NCBI GenBank assembly: GCA_964016885.1
Contig: OZ024742.1
Location: 87,001 to 151,000, forward strand
Direction of reading: 5' to 3'
Source of the DNA: Eledone cirrhosa
Taxonomy: Eukaryota; Mollusca; Cephalopoda; Octopoda; Eledonidae
DNA: 64,000 bases
The notes beneath the pieces are model-generated. The model saw nothing but the letters and a program-made list of their open reading frames with translations. It had not been told where the DNA came from and ran no database searches. This document shows, piece after piece, positions 58,321 to 64,000 of this stretch; position 1 is the first letter of the stretch; each line of letters starts with the position of its first letter. Position numbers and translations under genes: made by a program.

Positions 58321-59279
58321 GATATTGTAGTATGTTCGGAATTAAGATAAGTTGCAAGACCGCCATCATTTAAAACATGTTCGGAGTTAAGTTTACTTGT
58401 TATCACAGGCTACAACAAATGGTCAGTCATCACCATTAATCTCTCTATTCTCTATTACATGCAGCAGGGTCTCAGTGTTGTGACCTGATGTTGTTGGACC
58501 AGGATTTTCTTTCTCTACCTCTTCTTTGCCCTCTCCCCGAGAGTTTCCATCTTTTCACCATCTCAAGGATGGTGGTTCCTGTCTGCCAACATATTTGTTG
58601 CCTGACAAAGCTTTGTTTTGTGTTCCATGTATGAGATGTCTAGTAACCATCTGAATCACCTGTGCTCGAATTTCAGGAATCTTCATTCCATGACAGCTGT
58701 GAGGGTCCAATTCTCACACTCATACAAAAGGATTAAAGTCAACAAGGACTTCTATAATTTGTGATTTGCTGGAGACTGATCGAGTTGCTCTTCCATATGA
58801 CATTCAGCTATAACATGGTAGAAGTGGACAGGGTGAGTTTTGTCAGTAACTCCTTTTGAGATTCACCATCTTAGATCAGAGTGGATCCTAGGTACTTGGA
58901 GGTGTCCACTTCTTCAAGTCTTCCTTGGTTCAGCATGGTGTTGGTTGCTGTATTCTGGTTATTACTATTAACCCAAATCTTGCTCTTTTCTGAGCTGATC
59001 TCCATTCCATATGCTCCTGATACATTTATCAGTCTGGTAATGATCTCCTGGAGTTCTGCTTCACTGCTTCCTAACGGTTCAATATCATCAGCAAATCGTA
59101 GGTTGGAAATGGGCCATCTTTCAATGGAAACAGGGGTGGGGGAATCTTGAAGAGTCTCTTACATGATGGTTTCCAGAAAAATGTTGAAAAGGACTGGAGA
59201 AAGAAGACACCCTTGTTGAACTCCCCCAATGTTGTTATTCAGGAGAACTGCACTGTTTCAGTTGTCATTCATTGTTTTA
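58321..59279 (-). mobile_element. 3' fragment of a non-LTR (LINE) retrotransposon
   Basis: The minus strand encodes the back half of a reverse transcriptase (see the pseudogene entry) followed by ~120 bp of 3' untranslated sequence. In that sequence the motif CTTAAYTCCGAACAT occurs twice, 45 bp apart (near 58,332 and 58,377), before the trinucleotide microsatellite. The upstream side is cut off sharply at 59,279 by the Helitron terminus. The clade (RTE-like or CR1/L2-like) cannot be fixed from this fragment. Confidence 0.8.
58440..59254 (-). pseudogene. LINE reverse transcriptase, C-terminal half, decayed
   Basis: Read on the minus strand, the QQGCLLSPVLFNIFLE block (RT motif 4) lies near 59,170-59,220. 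The catalytic FADDI box is at 59,081-59,095, YGMEISSEKSK follows near 58,990, and LEEVDTSKYLGSTLI ends at 58,874. After a frameshift, ILLYECENWTLTA (near 58,715) and a basic tail GQRRGRERKSW (near 58,520) match the C-terminal region common to invertebrate LINE RTs. In-frame stops occur at 59,159-59,161 and 58,871-58,873, with more downstream, so it is not functional. The endonuclease and the RT N-terminus are absent from the window. Confidence 0.85.
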
Positions 59280-59308
59280 CTAGCAGAGGTACCCGGCGTT
59301 TCCCGGTA
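59280..59308 (-). other. Helitron 3' terminus: CTAG end and subterminal hairpin
   Basis: On the minus strand a six-base-pair stem with one bulged base and a six-base loop (59,290-59,308) is followed by six bases and the terminal CTAG. A short GC-rich hairpin just before CTRR is the known 3' termination signal of Helitrons. The next base is T, as expected for insertion between A and T. Confidence 0.9.
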
Positions 59309-59956
59309 TAACTCTCAATGGAGTAGTCGTTCAAATGAACCGAAAGACTTCCGTTAAACACGATTATAGAAGTAATAATTTATAGGTGTTGGCCCTAAAG
59401 ATGGCCTTTGAACGTTCACTTTGAAATATCTCTGCCACGGTGCTGCCAGCAAAGACGAATCCGATGGTAACAATTTAAACTTGGTGGCCCTAAAGAGGGC
59501 CTTGGATCGTTCACTGTTAAAAGTCTCAGCGGCACAGCTGTCAGCAAAGACGACTCCGATTAGAGGTAGTGGCCCTTAAGAAGTCCTTCACACCACTTTG
59601 GTGTGTCGTATTTGCTTTGCTTGTTATTTGAGATTGTAACCTAGAAAAGCATGTAACAGTCGGTGGCCACAACAACGCCTTGGCAAAATCACGCTGGAAT
59701 GTAAAAAAAATGTGTAAATAAGATGTAGGGAAAAGTAGATTAATTAGGTTAACACTACTGAACATCGATAGCAAAGCGTAATAGCAACATATAAATGCGG
59801 AAAACGGAGACATTGAACATTTATAACGTAGAGCAAAAGTAACCCCAGAGGCGTACGTGGTATTGTCAAAAGGACAAAAATAGCACACGGATACAGCAAA
59901 TGTAAGCACTTATACAAAAAAAAACAAAAAAAACAGCGATTACTTGTTGGCGGATG
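59309..59956 (-). other. Helitron 3' noncoding region with tandem hairpin units
   Basis: No gene is seen. Two units about 95 bp apart, near 59,391 and 59,486, share GGCCCTAAAG, CGTTCACT and CAGCAAAGACGA blocks. A third, weaker unit starts near 59,571 and a very weak one near 59,665. The second unit has a perfect six-base-pair stem and four-base loop, GGCCCTAAAGAGGGCC (59,486-59,501). A further hairpin, CACACCA-CTT-TGGTGTG, lies at 59,589-59,605. On the minus strand a pyrimidine tract ending in CATTCCAG near 59,695-59,715 looks like a splice acceptor, but nothing confirms its use. Confidence 0.65.
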
Positions 59957-60121
59957 GGGTACCTTCAAAACTTCCTTATAGACTATATGTTGGGTTTTCT
60001 CGCGAGCTGCAAAGGCAAATAGGTTATGTCGGCTCCCCACTCGAGAGCAGCCAACATATGGTTGACCATTGGAGGAGCACGGTTCTTCTAAATTAAGCCC
60101 TACGACTGTCAGCATCTGACC
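59957..60121 (-). pseudogene. RepHel fragment: last helicase motifs and C-terminus
   Basis: A TAG at 60,119-60,121 replaces the glutamine of the conserved INKSQGQ motif. The frame then reads GQMLTVVGLNLEEPC and YVGCSRVGSRHNLFAFA, the last Pif1 helicase motif, followed by HIVYKEVLK near 59,960. The open frame continues past this point into AT-rich sequence with no resemblance to the family, so I place the end of the ancestral protein near 59,957. Confidence 0.8.
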
Positions 60122-61604
60122 CTATGATTTGTTAATCGACATGGCAAAACTGAGTCGGAGAGGGAATTGCAGCCTTCTGAATGTGAAAGGAATGTCTTTT
60201 CCGGATGGAATGAGAGGTATCCTTGGTATTAAGACAGTATCCCCCTTACCACATCCTGTAAGTATTGTTGCTTCAATAACATGAGGCATCGCCTTTTGGA
60301 TGACCAGACGCGTGCCGTTGGAAAGCCTTCGGAGTTCCAAATTCCTGAGGAGCATGACAGGGGCACCTTTCTTAAGTCACAGTAAGTGTGGTGGCAATCC
60401 GGGAGGGTCTAGGGAGTTAAGAAATTATGTGGGGTAATTAACAACTTCGTCCGGATCAGCCATAGAGTCAAGGGACTTGTAGACGTGCAGATTTCGAGGC
60501 AAGCACAGCATGAGCTGTTCATGGTGTTTCCAACTATGTTGTTTTTCGAAGCCAATATTGCGCGTTCACACAACCACTCTTGATTTGTGTAGTTCTCCTC
60601 AAGATTAGGAAAAACAGACGTCCGTAACTCAGCAATTGACTTAACTCATCTGCAAATCCCTGTGAGGTCCGCTGCACCATCTCCGTCGAGTGGGACTTTG
60701 CCATCTCCTAACAACAAAATGGCAGCAGCAAAACCCGCTGATGTCTCATCACCTTGCAGTTGTGCTCTCATGTTTGTTGTAAGCGTCAGCTTTCTTACAT
60801 AGCGCCAAAGTGGCGAGGCCTTAAGGCATGCACCAACCTCATCAGCCCGTGTACCTTTTGGGATTACAGGCAGAGTCTGTCAGAAGTCCCCAGATAACAA
60901 GAAAGTGACACCTCCCGTTGGTTCTTGACAGTCCCTGATGTCTCTGAGTGACCGGTCTAATGCATCGAAAGCCGCCCCGTGGGCCATTGTGCATTCGTCC
61001 CAAACAATTAGTAGGCAGCGCTTTAACACCAGTGCTTTTCCGGAAGACTTGCTGATGTTGCACGTGGGTGTCTCAGATGATGCCACGTTGAGAGGAAGAC
61101 TGAAGGCAGAATGGGCCGTCCTACCGCCAGGCAGCAAAGTTAAGGAATGCCGGAAGAAGCCACGGCCAATGCGATGTTTCCGTGTTGCCTCACTGCAGCG
61201 AGTAAAAGTTTGATTACAAATGTTTTTCCCGTGCCTCCAGGTGCGTCGAGGAAGAATATACCCCCCTCTCCGATTACGGATGGAATCAACGACAATGTTG
61301 TAGGCTTGTTTTTGATCCATTAGAAGTTTTGGTTCATTCTCTTCAACATACCTTTTGAATTCGTCGACATCCTATGACGTTTCACGTATAATGTCGTTGG
61401 GAATGTCAGATGGCGCATCTCGAAGTGTTTGCGGAAGCCCATATTTCTCCAAGACATCTCCGCCCATTGAAGCCACTCTGTCTTCAATATCGATCAGAGC
61501 TCTGTTATATATAGCGTCTGAAAAGCCGACATCTAAGTTTTGAGATTGCAATTGAACGAGACGCCTATATTCGTCTGCGAAATCATGTTTAAACTTTTGC
61601 CATA
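60122..61604 (-). pseudogene. RepHel fragment: Pif1-like helicase domain
   Basis: The frame MDQKQAYNIVVDSIRNRRGG precedes Walker A. A C6 run on plus (61,261-61,266) shifts the frame, so DAPGGTGKTFVIKLLLAAV is read one phase over. A second change near 61,135 restores the original phase at LLPGGRTAHSAFSLPLNV. Walker B LLIVWDECTMAHGAAFDALD, SGDF-stop-QTLPVI, LTLTTNMRAQ and LLGDGKVPLDGDG follow in helicase order. The stop within SGDF(R)QTLPVI is TGA at 60,877-60,879, as from a CGA-to-TGA transition. The piece ends with MPHVIEATILTGCGKGD and RLQFPLRLSFAMSINKS. Confidence 0.9.
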
Positions 61605-62488
61605 AAGAGTAAGCATCAATTCACAGACGTGAAAGAGGATAGCAAAAAGTGCTCTTAGACTACGGGATGATTGTGAGATGGCAGCTTTCGTCAAGGTTGC
61701 ATCCCATTGTGCGTCATCTTCTAAAAGTCCACGCCTCAAGCAGGCTTCCCTGTACGTTCCACAGGCATATCCATCGACGGTTCTCAGATGAGTGAAGCTG
61801 GTCGGCCCTCTTACCTCATGAAGCAGATGTCGCAGGTAGAAGCATTCGTATTGGGTAGGGTGGACCGTATAAACTCGCCCAAGGCAATTGTCGAATTTGA
61901 TGCCTGGATGTCCAACCACCTCTTGCCCTACCTTCCTTCGTAGCCATTTTGTCCGGTTCTATGTATAGTAAGACGGTATTTCAGAATACAGCAGAGTTCG
62001 AGCGAAGTCGTCGTGTTGACAAAGTTTGAAAAAAGCGGTGAGTGTAGTTTCCTTTGGTGAGATCGCTAGCTGAGCAGCTGTTGCATCGTTGAAATACACC
62101 CGTTGACCGTTTTCAAGGTGAACGACAAGTTGTTTAATGACGGGGTGTCGTTGGTGCAGTGGGAAGCTAAAAACGCGCCAAAAGGCTTCATTGTTGCTAA
62201 TGTATCGAACTGCTTGATAGTCAGATACCTCGTCTCTACTGTTTTCATGACGAAGACCAAAGACGGCAGCATCCGATCCCTTGTTTAAGTACTTACAAAC
62301 GTATTTAATTGATTTTACTGAGTTGCAAAATTCGACGTTTATATGGGCGTTGAACGCTTTCAAAAGGGGGGGGGGCAATATGGCACTATCCATCTGTTGT
62401 CGATTTCGCGTTCACCAACTTTTGCTGTGAACCCACCGTCTTCAGGTCTCCTGCGCCTATACAACGGATATCCGTCACCGCCAGTCTG
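61533..62488 (-). pseudogene. RepHel fragment: two-tyrosine Rep part and linker to helicase
   Basis: After the palindrome the frame reads GDGYPLYRRR up to a run of ten G on plus (62,366-62,375), where it shifts. It continues with LLKAFNAHINVEFCNSVKS and YVCKYLNKGSD, which carries the two tyrosines expected of the Rep active site. A TAG at 61,959-61,961 interrupts the conserved YYT-W region. The same frame then continues with GHPGIKFDNCLGRVYTVHP and LLHEVRGPTSF, all standard Helitron blocks. Near 61,605 the frame shifts again towards the helicase. Confidence 0.88.
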
Positions 62489-62528
62489 TGTTTCCTGTAA
62501 AAACGGCGGGCCGTTTTTACAGGAAACA
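62489..62528. repeat. Perfect 40-bp palindrome inside the Helitron gene
   Basis: Two 19-bp arms, 62,489-62,507 and 62,510-62,528, are exact reverse complements separated by GG. The left arm reads TGTTTCCTGTAAAAACGGC. The palindrome lies exactly where the RepHel frame breaks, between CIHDGNC and QETQTGGDGYPLYRRR. A template-switch event that turned an imperfect inverted repeat into a perfect one would produce this. Confidence 0.9.
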
Positions 62529-63544
62529 GTTTCCGTCGTGTATGCACGGGGACTTCATATTGAGTCCATGTCCGCAAGGACCATGGACCATGTTTGATGT
62601 GGCTATAGAGAAGAGGTCCTTGTCAATCGACGGATCAGGTAGTTCGGCAGAAGTGAATTTGTCGATGTAGTTTGAACTGATTTTTGTAACCAACCAAATC
62701 AAGATATGGGCATGCGGTAGCCCTCGTTTCTGCCATTCAACCGTGTACATGTCGCACCTGACAGGCCCAAAAACCTGTCCTTTCTTTAATAAATCCATTA
62801 ATTTGGATAATTTCAGGCGAAACACTCTTGCTATGAGAGCGTGCCTGTGTCTTGGCGCTTGACCGTGGAACAGTTCGTTTGTAATCTCCTTCCACTTGGG
62901 ATTGCATGTAAACGTCATGAAAAGGTCGGGGCGCCTATAATGGCGTACGTAAGTCATGCCGTCCTGAGTCCTCTCGAGCGTGTATCGGGGTCCCCCTGTG
63001 AACGTTGAAGGCAAAATACACACTTGCCCTAAATTGTCTGAGGATACGTCGTTATTAATTCCATCACGTAGATGAATGTAGCATTCAGATCGAAGTTTCT
63101 TTTGATTTAATTTAATGAACCATAATCTCTCGGACTCCATTTTAACGGCCATATCAACAGCAAATTGTTGGAAAAGGTCACGAGAACCATGTAGATGGTT
63201 GAATGAATTTTCCCTTACAATAAATCGGAAAGCGTAGAAATCCATGCAGGTCACAGTTTTACTAAGATGTGCCTCACCATTGCCTGTCGAATGTTGAGGA
63301 ATGCCGAAATGGTATCCATCCTCGCCATTGACAAATAGCAATGGATACTGGAGTGCATCGTATGACCTGTGTGTCTCATTGATACGCTGTAATATGCTGT
63401 CTCGCTGCTTTAGAATGATATCTCTCTTGTGCTGTTCACCACAAATAACCGCAGCAATCGCATTACATGTTGGTGCGTTGAACCGACCAGCGTGTTCTCC
63501 AGATGGTCTTCTGTCAGCATGTATGACCACACTAAAGTTTTGGT
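62517..63544 (-). pseudogene. RepHel fragment: Helitron-like N and HUH Rep domain
   Basis: This is the longest intact piece of the gene, about 340 codons open. It begins in the conserved VVIHADRRPSGEHAGRFNAP block and contains MDFYAFRFIVR, YRRPDLFMTFTCNPKW and CDMYTVEWQKRGLPHAHILI, where HAH is the metal-binding HUH motif. It ends after GPCGHGLNMKSPCIHDGNC, where a perfect palindrome brings in a stop. The start codon shown by simple frame finding (GTG at 63,530) is not a true start: homology continues upstream. Confidence 0.9.
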
Positions 63545-63999
63545 CGGTGGCTGTTTCGCAAAGCGTACTTGAAACTGCGAACGTAGCTGTTTTTTGTCAT
63601 GAAGCATTTCTTGAAGTTTTATTATGTTTCCAATGTTAGTTTCGGACGAAATAGAGTTTCGCATCTCTGCCTGCTCCTGGTGGTTTCCAACGAAGTATAA
63701 CTGAAGAAATTGAGGATCCTTTTCTGCCAGAGACTGAATAGACCCAATCAAGTGGTAGATCTGCCCTGGACCTTGAAAGTTGGCATGAACCCACGTTCCG
63801 AGGCAAGCTTTGCTCCGAAGGATGTCATCTGAAACGTGGAATTATAGCGGCGGATATTACGCAGAAACTTCGATGATTCCTCCGTCGTGTCTGTCAAAAG
63901 GAGTTGCAATATCTCTGGTGGGTCGTGAATATGAGGTAGCCTAAATTTACCGTTTGAACAGCACATTCCATCTCTCTCCCCTGGCCACTTTTTCGTACG
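63545..63999 (-). pseudogene. RepHel fragment: N-terminal region
   Basis: From the window edge the minus strand is open through MCCSNGKFRLP and FQMTSFGAKLASERGFMPTF, both typical of Helitron proteins. One base appears to be missing near 63,760, after which the reading frame continues one phase over with IGSIQSLAEKDPQFLQLYFV and a conserved run towards 63,545. A second one-base shift there joins it to the Rep domain. The two CC residues may belong to the zinc-binding N-terminal region known in some Helitrons. Confidence 0.85.
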
Positions 64000-64000
64000 A

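Larger units (their letters stand above)
59280..64000 (-). mobile_element. Helitron (rolling-circle transposon), 3' end present, 5' end outside window
   Basis: The element encodes a RepHel protein with HUH, two-tyrosine and Pif1-like helicase motifs. Its 3' terminus fits the Helitron rule: on the minus strand it ends in CTAG (59,280-59,283), followed by a T (59,279). A hairpin, TACCCGGCGTTTCCCGGTA on plus (59,290-59,308), lies a few bases inside. Helitrons insert between A and T without target duplication. The left side falls in an LINE RT gene, so the target was probably that LINE. The 5' TC end would lie beyond 64,000. The coding region carries many disabling changes, so this copy is not autonomous now. 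Confidence 0.93.
59957..64000 (-). pseudogene. Helitron RepHel replicase/helicase, degenerate, N-terminus off the edge
   Basis: RepHel would nick and rejoin single-stranded transposon DNA through its HUH/two-tyrosine Rep domain and unwind it with a Pif1-family helicase. Order on the minus strand: CCSNGK N-terminal motif (near 63,940), Helitron-like N domain (63,530-62,700), HUH core GLPHAHILIWL (HAH at 62,706-62,714), two-tyrosine motif YVCKYLNKG (62,278-62,310), Walker A DAPGGTGKT (61,218-61,245), Walker B LLIVWDE (60,994-61,014), and the terminal INKS, GLNLEEPC and YVGCSR motifs (60,120-60,035). Disabling changes are frameshifts near 63,760, 63,545, 62,510, 62,370, 61,605, 61,262 and 61,135, and in-frame stops at 61,959, 61,372, 60,877, 60,646, 60,425, 60,377 and 60,119. 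The family is certain; the exact ends of the ancestral gene are not. Confidence 0.92.

Noticed and set aside
58097..58406. Open frames through the trinucleotide repeat (serine/leucine runs on plus, threonine/alanine runs on minus)
   Set aside because: Low-complexity translation of a microsatellite with no conserved flanks.
58881..59150. An 89-codon open frame on the plus strand
   Set aside because: It is the antisense shadow of the LINE reverse transcriptase block that holds FADDI.
59486..59501. A real histone gene 3' end
   Set aside because: No histone coding sequence is nearby on either strand. The hairpins sit inside a Helitron 3' region, so only resemblance is claimed.
59589..59605. CACACCA-CTT-TGGTGTG hairpin as a transcription terminator
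   Set aside because: Intrinsic terminators of this type are bacterial; in this eukaryotic Helitron context a short hairpin is not evidence of termination.
59541..59909. A 122-codon minus-strand open frame as a host gene
   Set aside because: It covers AT-rich Helitron 3' noncoding sequence and hairpin units, with no recognisable domain.
60938..61213. Plus-strand open frames at 60,938-61,213, 61,355-61,543, 62,103-62,288, 62,343-62,597, 62,488-62,670 and 63,301-63,639
   Set aside because: All lie opposite RepHel coding blocks and show no family resemblance; they are antisense shadows.

Overview
This window is eukaryotic and almost certainly from an animal. About 58 kb (1-58,054) is one uninterrupted satellite array, all in one orientation. 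It is built from the metazoan telomere hexamer CCCTAA and a fixed 27-nt linker whose core is CAACGTACATTCAACAGTAA. Monomers measure 27+6n nt, where n is the number of intact hexamers; 39 nt (n=2) and 45 nt (n=3) dominate. By length this is roughly 1,350 monomers. The C-rich strand reads left to right, as expected at a left chromosome end, so the telomere probably lies to the left and the unique DNA on the right is centromere-proximal. No tRNA, rRNA or intact host gene is recognisable. The species cannot be named from the sequence; a marine invertebrate is only a guess.

The array is a mosaic of higher-order repeat (HOR) domains. Domain A (1 to ~24,770) is the most diverged, with ~3.52-3.57 kb HORs, a 1.69 kb duplication and 2.67 kb HORs. 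Domain B (~24,770-35,800) has 2.815 kb HORs and a 1,288-bp tandem duplication. Domain C (~35,800-48,138) has ~3.72 kb HORs plus a truncated 1.2 kb copy. Domain D (48,139-58,054) is the most uniform and carries a block with an A-to-C linker variant at 55,489-57,200. The very long open frames on the minus strand arise because 27+6n is always divisible by three. They are not treated as genes.

To the right of the array are ~150 bp of unique AT-rich DNA, a compound trinucleotide microsatellite (58,203-58,320), and a decayed 3' part of a non-LTR retrotransposon on the minus strand (about 58,321-59,279, with an RT FADD box). An autonomous but pseudogenised Helitron follows on the minus strand (59,280 to beyond 64,000). 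Its 3' terminus is visible: CTAG followed by T on the minus strand, preceded by a short GC-rich hairpin. Its RepHel protein can be traced through an N-terminal CC motif, the HUH motif, the two-tyrosine motif and the Pif1-like helicase with Walker A and B and the final YVGCSR motif. It is interrupted by several frameshifts and at least six in-frame stops. The Helitron end directly abuts the RT coding region, which suggests that the Helitron landed inside the LINE.

The most interesting points are the modular telomere-hexamer/linker satellite with nested HORs, the exact one-monomer differences between HOR copies, the G-quadruplex-sized spacing, a perfect 40-bp palindrome within the Helitron gene, and tandem histone-stem-loop-like hairpins in the Helitron 3' region.
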